Assembly: GCF_001757355.1 (NCBI RefSeq)
Contig: NZ_MINO01000001.1
Coordinates: forward strand, 62,001 to 126,000
Direction: 5' to 3'
Length of the DNA: 64,000 nt
Origin: Sphingobium phenoxybenzoativorans
GTDB lineage: Bacteria > Pseudomonadota > Alphaproteobacteria > Sphingomonadales > Sphingomonadaceae
Shown: positions 35,663-43,499 of the stretch, in pieces
Layout of the letters: each line of letters begins with the position of its first letter
Position numbering within the stretch: position 1 is the first letter of the stretch
Position numbers and translations under genes: made by a program
Notes under the pieces: model-generated
Database searches by the model: none
Told to the model about the DNA's origin: nothing
Seen by the model: only the letters and a program-made list of their open reading frames with translations

Positions 35663-36922
35663 ATGCGTCGTGTGGTCGTGACGGGCCTGGGCATGGTTAC
35701 GCCGCTGGGCGCGGACGTGGAAACTGCCTGGAAAAACATCATCGCCAGCAAATCGGGTGCTGCAACCATCACCCGTTTCGACGCGACCGACTATGCTTGC
35801 ACCTATGCGTGTGAGGTAAAGCCCGCCGACCACGAATATGGTTTCGATCCCAACAAGCGCGTGGATCATAAGGTCCAGCGGCAGGTCGATCCCTTCATCA
35901 TTTACGGCATCGACGCCGCCGGACAGGCGCTGGAAGACGCCGGGCTTACCGATATGAGCGAAGCCGAACGCTATCGCGCGGGCTGTTCGATCGGTTCGGG
36001 CATTGGCGGCCTTCCCGGCATCGAGAGCGAATCGCTGGTGCTGGAGCATAAGGGGCCGCGCCGCGTATCGCCGCATTTCGTCCATGGCCGCCTGATCAAC
36101 CTCATCTCTGGCCAGGTTTCGATCAAATATGGCCTTATGGGTCCCAATCATGCTGTCGTCACAGCCTGCTCGACTGGTGCGCACAGCATAGGCGACGCCG
36201 CGCGGATGATTGCGATGGATGACGCCGATGTGATGCTTGCGGGCGGCGCGGAAAGCGCGATCTGCCCCATTGGCATCGCTGGCTTCGCGCAGGCGCGCGC
36301 GCTTTCCACCGCGTTCAAGGATGCGCCGGAAAAGGGCAGCCGCCCCTATGACATCGACCGTGATGGCTTCGTCATGGGCGAGGGCGCAGGCGTCGTATGC
36401 CTTGAGGAATATGAGCACGCAAAGGCGCGCGGTGCGAAAATCTATGCCGAGGTGATCGGCTATGGCCTGTCTGGCGACGCCTATCATGTGACCGCCCCGC
36501 ATCCCGAAGGCTCCGGCGCGTTCCGCTCGATGGAAATGGCGATGCGCAAATCCGGGCTTTCGCTGTCGGACATCGACTATATCAACGCGCACGGCACATC
36601 GACGCCGCTGGGTGATGAACTGGAGCTGGGCGCTGTGCGCCGCCTGTTCGGCGATGCGATCGGCGGGCTTTCCATGTCGTCGACCAAATCGGCCATCGGC
36701 CACCTTCTGGGCGGTGCGGGCGCCGTGGAGAGCATCTTCTGCATTCTCGCCCTGCGCGACCAGATCGTGCCGCCGACCCTCAATCTCGACAATCCGTCGG
36801 AAAATTGCGCCGGGGTGGACCTGGTCCCTCATGTCGCGAAACAGCGGAGCGTGAAGGCCGTTCTGAACAACAGCTTCGGCTTTGGCGGCACGAACGCCAG
36901 CCTCGTCATGAAAGCGGTCTGA
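35663..36922 (+). CDS. fabF: 3-oxoacyl-ACP synthase II
   Basis: 419 residues. MRRVVVTGLGMVTPLG start, active-site Cys in VTACSTGAHSIGD, and the His residues in INAHGTSTPLGD and KSAIGHLLGGAG complete the Cys-His-His triad. GGAG lies eight bases upstream of ATG 35663. It elongates acyl-ACP in type II fatty acid synthesis. Confidence 0.98.
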   Translation: MRRVVVTGLGMVTPLGADVETAWKNIIASKSGAATITRFDATDYACTYACEVKPADHEYGFDPNKRVDHKVQRQVDPFIIYGIDAAGQALEDAGLTDMSEAERYRAGCSIGSGIGGLPGIESESLVLEHKGPRRVSPHFVHGRLINLISGQVSIKYGLMGPNHAVVTACSTGAHSIGDAARMIAMDDADVMLAGGAESAICPIGIAGFAQARALSTAFKDAPEKGSRPYDIDRDGFVMGEGAGVVCLEEYEHAKARGAKIYAEVIGYGLSGDAYHVTAPHPEGSGAFRSMEMAMRKSGLSLSDIDYINAHGTSTPLGDELELGAVRRLFGDAIGGLSMSSTKSAIGHLLGGAGAVESIFCILALRDQIVPPTLNLDNPSENCAGVDLVPHVAKQRSVKAVLNNSFGFGGTNASLVMKAV

Positions 36923-36932
36923 GGCTGACGCT

Positions 36933-37904
36933 ATGCGGCGCGCCGGTTGCCTGATCCTCATCATCGGACTGGCGATCGCGGCGTTTTTTGCTTTCCGCTT
37001 CGTTCATGGCTGGACGGGCGAGGGGCCAACAACCGCTGACCGCACCTTCGTCGTTGCGGAGGGCGCAACGCTGACCAGCGCAGCAGTCGCGCTGAAGGAG
37101 GCGGGCGTCATCCGTTCGGCCGATGCCTTTCTGGCGCGCGCCAAGCTTTTCGGATCGTCCGATCCCATCAAGGCCGGTGAATACCTGATCCCCAAGGGGG
37201 CAAGCAACGCCGACATTCTCGCCATATTACAGGGCGGCAAAGCCGTCGCCCGGATGGTGACGATACCGGAGGGCATGCCGTCGATCCTGGTTCATGAGCG
37301 GCTGATGGCGCAGAAGGAACTCACCGGATCGATCCCCGTACCGGCAGAGGGCAGCATCCTGCCCGACAGCTATGCTTTCGATAAAGGCGAGACTCGCGCC
37401 GCAGTCGTCAAGCGCATGCAGGCCGCCATGACCAAGGCGTTGGCGGAGCTTTGGGCGCAGCGCAGCCCTACGACCGTCGTCAAGACGCCGGAACAGGCCA
37501 TCATCCTCGCCAGCATCGTGGAAAAGGAAACGGGCGTTCCCACCGAACGGCCGACGGTCGCGGGCGTCTATTCCAACCGCTTGCGCACCGGCATGATGCT
37601 GCAGGCGGACCCGACGATCATCTACCCGATCACCAAGGGCAAGCCGCTTGGGCGGCGCATCCGCAAATCAGAAATCGCGGCGGTCAATGATTACAACACC
37701 TACGCCATGACCGGTCTGCCCAAGGGGCCGATCGCCAATCCAGGGCGGCTGTCCATATTGGCGGTCCTGCAGCCTGCGCAGACTCGTGCGCTCTATTTCG
37801 TTGCCGACGGGAAAGGCGGCCACATCTTCGCCGACACGCTGCAGCAGCATAATGAGAATGTGCGCAAATGGTTTGAGATCAGGCGTCAGCGCGGCGAGCT
37901 TTAA
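36933..37904 (+). CDS. mltG: Endolytic murein transglycosylase
   Basis: 323 residues. One N-terminal TM helix (CLILIIGLAIAAFFAFRF), a LysM-like region, and the YceG/MltG catalytic part with IILASIVEKETGVPTERP (catalytic Glu) and MTGLPKGPIANPG. It terminates nascent peptidoglycan strands. Ten bases after fabF. Confidence 0.96.
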   Translation: MRRAGCLILIIGLAIAAFFAFRFVHGWTGEGPTTADRTFVVAEGATLTSAAVALKEAGVIRSADAFLARAKLFGSSDPIKAGEYLIPKGASNADILAILQGGKAVARMVTIPEGMPSILVHERLMAQKELTGSIPVPAEGSILPDSYAFDKGETRAAVVKRMQAAMTKALAELWAQRSPTTVVKTPEQAIILASIVEKETGVPTERPTVAGVYSNRLRTGMMLQADPTIIYPITKGKPLGRRIRKSEIAAVNDYNTYAMTGLPKGPIANPGRLSILAVLQPAQTRALYFVADGKGGHIFADTLQQHNENVRKWFEIRRQRGEL

Positions 37905-37907
37905 CCG

Positions 37908-38327
37908 CTATTTGATGATGCCCTTGTTGGCCAGCGACCGGGCGTAGAGCAACTGGACAACGCCCATGATGAAAATGAAAAGAGGAAAAGCGGCCGCCAT
38001 GACGCCTTTCACCGCCAGCAGGTCCGTGCCCAGAAAGCTATAGCCAAACTGGATGACGACTGCAGCGAGCGAGATCGCGTACAGAGGCACGGCAAGCCTC
38101 CGTTTCATCAGCAGCAGGATCGTGGCTATTGTCGTCCCCCACACGGCGACGGCATAAGCCGACCAGGCCCATTGCGGCATTTGGGCGAATGTGCGGGCCA
38201 TATAAGGGTCGGTCTTGGCCAGTTCCGACAGGTTCATGGTGACCTGCATCAGATAGGCCGCGCAGCCCATCAGATTCCACAGCAGGAATATGATGCCGAT
38301 GACGATGAAGGATCCCGCTACTTTCAC
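37908..38327 (-). CDS. Four-TM inner-membrane protein of unknown function
   Basis: 139 residues from GTG 38327, preceded by GGAGAGG at six bases; the frame is open upstream, but without similarity to a membrane protein. Four hydrophobic helices are visible, for example VAGSFIVIGIIFLLWNLMG and VMAAAFPLFIFIMGVVQLL. It resembles sugar-transporter-like small membrane proteins often found in sphingomonads. Function unknown. It converges with mltG, three bases apart. Confidence 0.75.
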   Translation of the reverse strand: MKVAGSFIVIGIIFLLWNLMGCAAYLMQVTMNLSELAKTDPYMARTFAQMPQWAWSAYAVAVWGTTIATILLLMKRRLAVPLYAISLAAVVIQFGYSFLGTDLLAVKGVMAAAFPLFIFIMGVVQLLYARSLANKGIIK

Positions 38328-38455
38328 GATCGACCTCTCCGGTACGTTGCCACCTTTCCCAATTAGGGCATATCCTACTCCAACATCCGCATCCCCGCCA
38401 TAGGGCGCGATGAAAGCTGTTGGCGCTGCGTGATGGCCACCAAAAAGGAGCCTGT

Positions 38456-38995
38456 ATGATCGGACGTCCGATACCTGACGTAACATTGAAGACCCGCGTG
38501 CGCGACGAAAGCGTCGGCGGCCCCAATCCCTTTCGCTGGCAGGATGTGCAGACCGGCGACCTTTTCCGGGGCAAGCGCAATGTCGTGTTCTCGCTGCCTG
38601 GCGCGTTCACGCCGACTTGCTCAACCGAGCAATGCCCGGCATTTGAGCGCTTTCACGAGGATTTCAAAGCCGCAGGCGTGGATGAGGTCTATTGCATCTC
38701 GGTCAACGACGCTTTCGTCATGTATCAGTGGGGCAAGCATCTCGGTATATCCAAGGTAAAGCTGTTGCCGGATGGATCGGGCGATTTCACGCGCCGCATG
38801 GGCATGTTGATCAAGAAGAATCATCTTGGCTTTGGCGACCGTAGCTGGCGCTATGCAATGGTTGTTGATGACGGCAGGATCGTCGCCTGGTTCGAGGAGC
38901 CGGGCATCAATGATGTCGGGTCGGACGAGGACCCCTATGAGGAAACGCGGCCGGAACCCGCCCTGGACTGGGTGACGGCGCATCCCAGGGCATGA
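38456..38995 (+). CDS. Peroxiredoxin (Prx5-like)
   Basis: 179 residues. The peroxidatic Cys is in PGAFTPTCSTEQCP, a Prx5/AhpE-type active site with Pro, Thr and a second Cys four residues on. AAGGAG ends five bases before the ATG. It reduces peroxides with glutathione or thioredoxin. It overlaps the 2H phosphoesterase gene by four bases. Confidence 0.93.
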   Translation: MIGRPIPDVTLKTRVRDESVGGPNPFRWQDVQTGDLFRGKRNVVFSLPGAFTPTCSTEQCPAFERFHEDFKAAGVDEVYCISVNDAFVMYQWGKHLGISKVKLLPDGSGDFTRRMGMLIKKNHLGFGDRSWRYAMVVDDGRIVAWFEEPGINDVGSDEDPYEETRPEPALDWVTAHPRA

Positions 38996-39504
38996 TCGGG
39001 AACGCCGCGCCTATCATCCTGACGGCAACGATGGGGGCGGCGGACTTTGCCTGGGCGGACACGCTGCGCCGCGCCCATTTTCCTGCCGGGCGCAACAAGG
39101 TGCCCGCGCATATCACCCTTTTCCACCACCTGCCGCCTGGCCTGCAAAGGGAATTGATGGATCGTATGGCCGTGATTTGCAGGGGGAAAGCGCCGGCAGC
39201 GCAGCTCGCGGGATTGCTCAACCTGGGGAATGGCGTGGCTTTCCGGGTCGAGAGCGCGGGTCTGGACGCCATACGCGCCGAACTGGCCGACATGTTTCAG
39301 GGTTTGCTGACACCGCAAGATCAGGCGAAGCCGCGCTTCCACATCACGGTGCAGAATAAGGTCAGCAGCGACCGCGCCAGACTAGCGTTCAATGAACTGA
39401 ACGCCAGCTTCCGGCCGCGACCGCTTGTGATTTCCGGACTGGCGGCATGGCGCTATATGGGCGGCCCCTGGGAGCCGATCCGCGCTATGCCGTTCAGGGG
39501 TTAG
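38992..39504 (+). CDS. 2'-5' RNA ligase/2H phosphoesterase family protein
   Basis: 170 residues with two HxT motifs, HITLFHH and HITVQNK, the hallmark of 2H phosphoesterases such as LigT/ThpR. Activity on RNA 2',3'-cyclic ends or ADP-ribose-type substrates is possible. The start overlaps the peroxiredoxin stop (ATGA), so they are coupled. The 3' end overlaps the convergent ferredoxin reductase stop. Confidence 0.88.
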   Translation: MIGNAAPIILTATMGAADFAWADTLRRAHFPAGRNKVPAHITLFHHLPPGLQRELMDRMAVICRGKAPAAQLAGLLNLGNGVAFRVESAGLDAIRAELADMFQGLLTPQDQAKPRFHITVQNKVSSDRARLAFNELNASFRPRPLVISGLAAWRYMGGPWEPIRAMPFRG

Positions 39505-40730
39505 GCCAGGTCCACTTCCTTGAGCGGCCGTGATGCGTCCGCCAGTTGCGCCTGATCCAGCACGGCGCCGGAAATCACATGGGCGCGGCCCTGAACATAG
39601 TCCTTGACCATATTGACGCAGTCGAGCGCGATCAGCTTCCCGGCCTTCATATACAGGACGGAGAAACTGCGCGTGGCCGGGTCGCCGCGCAAAATCGTCT
39701 GATCGAAGCCGGTCGACAGGCCAACGGTCTGCAGCTTCAGATCATATTGGTTGGACCAGAACCAGGGCACCGCATCATATTCGGTTTCCTGGCCCGTGAT
39801 ATGCTGGACCGCGACCTTTGCCTGATCATTGGCGTTCTGAACGGATTCAAGGCGAATCTGCGCGCCCCGCGCATAGCCATTGGCGTGCGCTGCGCAGTCG
39901 CCGACCGCATAAATGTCCGGCAAGCTGGTGCGGCAATAGGCGTCGACATCAACGCCATTGCCGCCAGTTGCGCCTGCGGCGATCAGCGGGGCGGTCTCCG
40001 GAATGATGCCGATGCCGACAATGACCAGATCGGCGGGAATGCGCTCTCCGTCCGCTAGGATGACGGCGCTGACATGGCCATCGGTCGCCTCGATCTTCTC
40101 GACCATCGCGCCCAGGCGCAAATCGACGCCATGCGCCCGGTGGTCCGCCTCATAGAAGCGGGACAATTCTTCCCCGGCGACGCGCGCCAGCACCCGGTCG
40201 AGCGCCTCCAGCAGCACCACCTTCTTGTCGAACTTGCGCAGGACGGCCGCCGCCTCAAGGCCGATATAGCCGCCGCCGATCACCACAACCTGATTGATCT
40301 CATCGAGCCGCGCCATGATGGCGTCCACGTCATCGCGCCGGCGCACGCCGTGGATGCCCTTGGCGTCGGCCCCGGGGCAGGACAGCATGCGCGGCGTGCC
40401 GCCCGTGCACCAGATCATCTTGCCATAGCTTACTTCGCTATCGTCGGTCAGCGTGACGAACTTGCCGACGGGATCAACGGCCTTCACCCGCTTGCCGAGC
40501 AGCATTTCAATATTGCGCTCGGTCCAGAAGGCGACGGGACGGATCAATATGCGCTCGAACGTCTTTTCGCCCGAAAGATATTCCTTGGAGAGGGGAGGCC
40601 GCTCATACGGGACTTCGCGCTCGTCGCCGAGCATGGCGACGCTGCCTTCGAAGCCCATCTGGCGTAACTGGATTGCCGCCTGTGCGCCCGCATGACCCGC
40701 GCCGACGATCAGGACGTCATAATAGCTCAT
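39501..40730 (-). CDS. FAD-dependent ferredoxin reductase (putidaredoxin/rhodocoxin reductase-like)
   Basis: 409 residues from ATG 40730, preceded by GGAGGG at ten bases. FAD-binding [20 protein letters not shown]-binding [30 protein letters not shown] and a reductase C-terminal domain are seen. Such enzymes pass electrons from NADH to [2Fe-2S] ferredoxins of P450 or Rieske systems, so it could serve the P450 at 21950 or the Rieske ferredoxin at 20998, though it lies in the core region and may have other partners (inference). Confidence 0.92.
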   Translation of the reverse strand: MSYYDVLIVGAGHAGAQAAIQLRQMGFEGSVAMLGDEREVPYERPPLSKEYLSGEKTFERILIRPVAFWTERNIEMLLGKRVKAVDPVGKFVTLTDDSEVSYGKMIWCTGGTPRMLSCPGADAKGIHGVRRRDDVDAIMARLDEINQVVVIGGGYIGLEAAAVLRKFDKKVVLLEALDRVLARVAGEELSRFYEADHRAHGVDLRLGAMVEKIEATDGHVSAVILADGERIPADLVIVGIGIIPETAPLIAAGATGGNGVDVDAYCRTSLPDIYAVGDCAAHANGYARGAQIRLESVQNANDQAKVAVQHITGQETEYDAVPWFWSNQYDLKLQTVGLSTGFDQTILRGDPATRSFSVLYMKAGKLIALDCVNMVKDYVQGRAHVISGAVLDQAQLADASRPLKEVDLA

Positions 40731-40829
40731 TGCCCGTACACCCTCCATATATTCCCGCTTTTTCGCGCCTTGGCCTGCTTTGCCCGACATGGCAAGAGGC
40801 GGTCGGCTGATCTGGGTTCAAACCACTGG

Positions 40830-40858
40830 TTGACCAGTCCAAAAAGCCTTCGTATAGG
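40830..40858 (+). promoter_or_regulatory. sigma-70 promoter of tRNA-Met
   Basis: TTGACC (40830-40835), 17 bases, then TATAGG (40853-40858). The tRNA begins 51 bases later. The match to the -35 element is five of six and the spacing is optimal. Confidence 0.7.
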
Positions 40859-40909
40859 GCGCGCCTCACCGAGATTGCTTCTCTGCGGAAGTCCCCGGTG
40901 GCCTCTTGG

Positions 40910-40986
40910 GGCGGAGTAGCTCAGCTGGTTAGAGCAGCGGAATCATAATCCGCGTGTCGGGGGTTCAAGTCCCTCCTCCGCTACCA
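40910..40986 (+). tRNA. tRNA-Met (anticodon CAT, elongator type)
   Basis: 77 bases including the encoded CCA. Acceptor stem GGCGGAG pairs with CTCCGCT (one G-U), D-arm AGCTCAGCTGGTTAGAGC, anticodon stem GCGGA/TCCGC around loop ATCATAA (anticodon CAT), T-arm GGGGGTTCAAGTCCCTC. It matches alphaproteobacterial elongator tRNA-Met rather than initiator (no C1-A72 feature) or tRNA-Ile2. Accessory DNA starts right after it. Confidence 0.95.
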
Positions 40987-41159
40987 AAATTTCCTTTGTA
41001 TAATCAGTATCTTGAGCTGATCGTAGGCCTCGAAATCGGTGGCCTTTCAAGTGCAAACTTGCATCAGGATTTTCCACGATTTTCCGCCGTTTTCTCCGGT
41101 GTTCCCGCGGCTCCATGCAACACTGATGCAACATGGAATAATGGATGCCGGCTCTGCTG

Positions 41160-41339
41160 TCAGGCTACTAAGTCGACATCATCTACGTGTTTCGAATCTA
41201 GCGCACGGGCCTTTCGCGCAAAATCGGCCCCTGCAGCGAGGCGTAGACGCTTCTCGCCAGGATCGATGCAGTTTTCTGCCTTCTCGATTTCTTCCAAGGC
41301 ACGCTTCTCAAAATAAGCGCGGTCAATGCGATCGAACAC
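41160..41339 (-). CDS. Small charged protein (59 residues)
   Basis: A short frame opened by GTG 41339, with GGAG six bases upstream (ideal ribosome-binding site). The product is rich in Glu, Lys, Arg and Ala (RAYFEKRALEEIEKAENC, later EKRLRLAAGADFARKARAL), compatible with a two-helix protein. It resembles small alphaproteobacterial proteins with a Tyr-Phe-x-Arg-Arg-Ala start; no function is known to me. First gene-like feature after the tRNA. Confidence 0.5.
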   Translation of the reverse strand: MFDRIDRAYFEKRALEEIEKAENCIDPGEKRLRLAAGADFARKARALDSKHVDDVDLVA

Positions 41340-41530
41340 TCAGCTCTCCAGCATTCGCGTTAGGTGCCGGGCTACCCGTGCGGCGCATATATTGATCGCG
41401 ATCGCGATAGTTCAAGGGCCATTGCATCAACTTGCGAAGCGACCCTACAATACGCCAGAGTGTTGGCTACCAAATAGCACTTGGCAAAAAAGAGAGGTTG
41501 CTAATCTAATTGTAATCCGGAGGATTTTCC

Positions 41531-41653
41531 TTGCCCCATAGTCCATCTACGATGTCCGACGCGGAATTGATTATGGCGTATGACCGAGACACTATGACCA
41601 GCTGGGAACGAGCCGTAGTGGCGGAGATGGAAGCGCGCGGCATCGAATTCTAA
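41531..41653 (+). CDS. Possible 40-residue small protein
   Basis: TTG 41531 follows GGAGGA (41519-41524) by six bases. The product ends in a helix-like ERAVVAEMEARGIEF; ATG 41552 is an alternative start giving 33 residues. No family recognised. An overlapping minus-strand frame (41501-41776) is less convincing. Existence rests on the ribosome-binding site and composition only. Confidence 0.35.
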   Translation: MPHSPSTMSDAELIMAYDRDTMTSWERAVVAEMEARGIEF

Positions 41654-41757
41654 CTTCACTACAGTGCCGAGCTCTTTTCGCTTAACGAAGCTCCGGCAGT
41701 CGATCACCTTGACCCTCGAGAGCGTCTGACCACCGGAATGATCGGAAAACGGTCGTT

Positions 41758-41991
41758 TCACCGCTTCTTCCACCACTTCTGATCATCAGGCATGTCTGCG
41801 TAGATAGGCTGACGCGAACGCCAATCATCCTCGTAATCGTCTACAACCGTGCTTCCGGCGCCTTCGCCGATAACGATCTCGATCCTCTGTGCCGGCAAGT
41901 CGATCGTGATTCGGGCGGTTTGAAAACCAACAGCCTTCACCGCCTTAAGTACACGCTCAACATCAGATTGAAGGATTCGCGTGCCTTTCAT
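41758..41991 (-). CDS. Hypothetical 77-residue protein of the HTH operon
   Basis: From ATG 41991, preceded by GGAG at eight bases. N-terminal part RILQSDVERVLKAVKAVGF is helix-like, followed by two strands (TARITIDLPAQRIEIVIGE) and an acidic/Trp-rich tail (DDQKWWKKR). The start overlaps the previous stop by four bases (ATGA). Proteins of this look often lie next to excisionase/integrase genes in sphingomonad islands (my recollection). Function unknown. Confidence 0.65.
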   Translation of the reverse strand: MKGTRILQSDVERVLKAVKAVGFQTARITIDLPAQRIEIVIGEGAGSTVVDDYEDDWRSRQPIYADMPDDQKWWKKR

Positions 41992-42140
41992 AACTCTATC
42001 TCCGGCGCTGGGCTGGGCCTGGTCTCGATGGTGCCATTGGCAAAGTCCAGGATGACGCGACCGGACTGCGCGTCGGACCACTTCACCGTCCTCAAAGCTG
42101 CTCTGATTTTCGCCGTGGTGATGCGAGCTGACTGGGTCAC
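41988..42140 (-). CDS. Small 50-residue protein coupled on both sides
   Basis: GTG 42140 overlaps the stop of the HTH gene (GTGA), and its own TGA overlaps the next ATG (ATGA). The product has a helix (ITTAKIRAALRTVKW) followed by a short hairpin (GRVILDFANGTIETRP). Its strict stop-start interlocking with both neighbours is strong evidence that it is real. No family recognised. Confidence 0.6.
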   Translation of the reverse strand: MTQSARITTAKIRAALRTVKWSDAQSGRVILDFANGTIETRPSPAPEIEL

Positions 42141-42472
42141 GCTGTGGGCGGGAACATTGGTTCGCGACGACGTTTTGCTCGTGCGATATTGGGCCGGAAC
42201 GTCGTCGCTGACGAGCTCATGTCCTCGGAGGGGGCACCGACCTTAACTCTCGTCGCCTCATATTTTTCAACGTCGACAGCCAAAATCCGAATAAGGTTCC
42301 CGACACGGAAGTGACCCAACTCGCCGGAATTGATGACTTTTCGAACCATGCTGGGGCTGCACTCCCAACGTTCGGCGACAGTTTCGACCGTCAGGGGGCG
42401 TGGCCCAAGATTGTAGGGCGACCAATCGCGCTCAGCCACCTGGCCGACTTTGCCTTTACTCTCGTCATTCAT
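42137..42472 (-). CDS. Excisionase-like helix-turn-helix protein
   Basis: 111 residues. The middle part TVETVAERWECSPSMVRKVI, then GELGHFRVGNLIRILAVDVEKYE, is the HTH_17/excisionase pattern (helix-turn-helix plus wing with RVG..IRI). The C-terminal part is basic and disordered. It probably binds an attachment site or promoter of an integrative element. It lies 27 bases after the amber-interrupted frame and is coupled to two small genes. Confidence 0.78.
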   Translation of the reverse strand: MNDESKGKVGQVAERDWSPYNLGPRPLTVETVAERWECSPSMVRKVINSGELGHFRVGNLIRILAVDVEKYEATRVKVGAPSEDMSSSATTFRPNIARAKRRREPMFPPTA

Positions 42473-42499
42473 CGTTGCCCCTCCATCAGTTATCCCCGT

Positions 42500-42856
42500 T
42501 CAATTCGAGATGAAGTCCGCCTCCTCGACCGTCAGTATGCGGGTTCCATCAGACGGATCGGTACCGCCACCGCCGGCGACCTTGTACACATAATATCGTG
42601 TCGGGATCGCGCGATCGATGAAGCCCTCGATGCCGCCGGTCTCCAGAATGCGCTGATCAGTAAAAATATCAGCGGCCTAGCCGAGTGCCATCTTGGGCAC
42701 ACAAGATATGATGGGTTCGCCGTCGAAGGTTTCGACCAGGATGGCCTCACCGGTCCATTCCATGGCTTCCCAGTCGGTTATGAGAGAATCGTCTGTCATC
42801 CAGTACGGTACCGAGTTGCCGGGGAGAGGAAAAGTTGGAGCGATAAGCGCACGCAT
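42500..42856 (-). pseudogene. 118-codon frame interrupted by one in-frame amber codon
   Basis: ATG 42856 opens a frame that reaches TAG at 42679-42677 (codon 60), continues in the same frame without another stop, and ends at TGA 42502-42500. Both halves look like protein: before the stop WTGEAILVETFDGEPIISC, after it DQRILETGGIEGFIDRAIP and YYVYKVAGGGG. The second half lacks a good start. It is either a fresh point-mutation pseudogene or a readthrough gene. First in the HTH operon. No family recognised. Confidence 0.6.
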
Positions 42857-43328
42857 CGATCAGCTCAATGTTCCGTAAAGATTATCGCCGTGGCCATGAA
42901 ATTGTATCGTAACGAAACATTAACCACTTCCTTTAGCGACCAACCACCTTGAATCCCAAACCGGGGCGCTCAATCGCGGTTAATCGGGTTGCAGAGAAAG
43001 GTGATTCGTGAGGATACTGGCGCTGTCACTCAGGTGCTGAACAACCAGTATCGCGGTGGCCACGGCAACATCTGAATGTATCCAAACAGGATGATGGGCG
43101 GATAGATTGACGCCTCCGGCCAGGATGGGATCCCCCTTCCACAAGGAGAACCTACGTACGTCGTCTATCCGCTGCTGTGATCCTAGCGGTCTGACCAACC
43201 GCTTCAACAACAAGTTAAGGTCACCAAAAAAGGTTAATACCCATTTTGGGACAATGCCCAGAGTTGGGACCGGTGCTTCACACATCTGAAAACAGCGACC
43301 CATTTGCATTATGGGTCGGTCGGTGGCT
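42857..43328. other. Intergenic region without a supported gene
   Basis: About 470 bases, AT-richer than the core. A minus-strand frame at 42980-43309 (109 codons) has no recognisable domain or good ribosome-binding site and I do not call it. The right part contains runs such as CACCAAAAAAGG but no clear terminator. It may hold the promoter of the minus-strand HTH operon. Confidence 0.4.
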
Positions 43329-43499
43329 TTACGATTTTAGGCGCGCCGCGTATTTATCTGCCCGGTTAAAAGCTCCCTCGATCCGGCGTTGCGTTGCTTC
43401 AATAGCTTGCTTTAGCGGTGCGTCCGAAGACTGCTTTGGAAAGCGAGAGTCCTCAATCGAGTTGCGAACGGTTTCCAGCGATGCACTCAGCTTCGTCAT
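43329..43499 (-). CDS. Small 56-residue protein coupled to the proteasome-like gene
   Basis: ATG 43499 overlaps the stop of the upstream 440-residue gene (ATGA). The product is a charged, mostly helical peptide (SLETVRNSIEDSRF, then LKQAIEATQRRIEGAFNRAD). It is too small for an enzyme; a partner, adaptor or inhibitor of its neighbour is possible (inference). No family recognised. Confidence 0.6.
   Translation of the reverse strand: MTKLSASLETVRNSIEDSRFPKQSSDAPLKQAIEATQRRIEGAFNRADKYAARLKS

Noticed and set aside
40943-41134. Minus-strand frame reading through the tRNA and ending EGLEPPTRGL
   Set aside because: This peptide is the well-known false product of tRNA antisense reading; the rest has no domain.
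41501-41776. 91-codon minus-strand frame
   Set aside because: Lies antisense to a small plus-strand frame with a better ribosome-binding site; composition is not protein-like.
42980-43309. 109-codon minus-strand frame in the gap before the proteasome-like operon
   Set aside because: No ribosome-binding site, no recognisable domain, and no coupling to neighbours.
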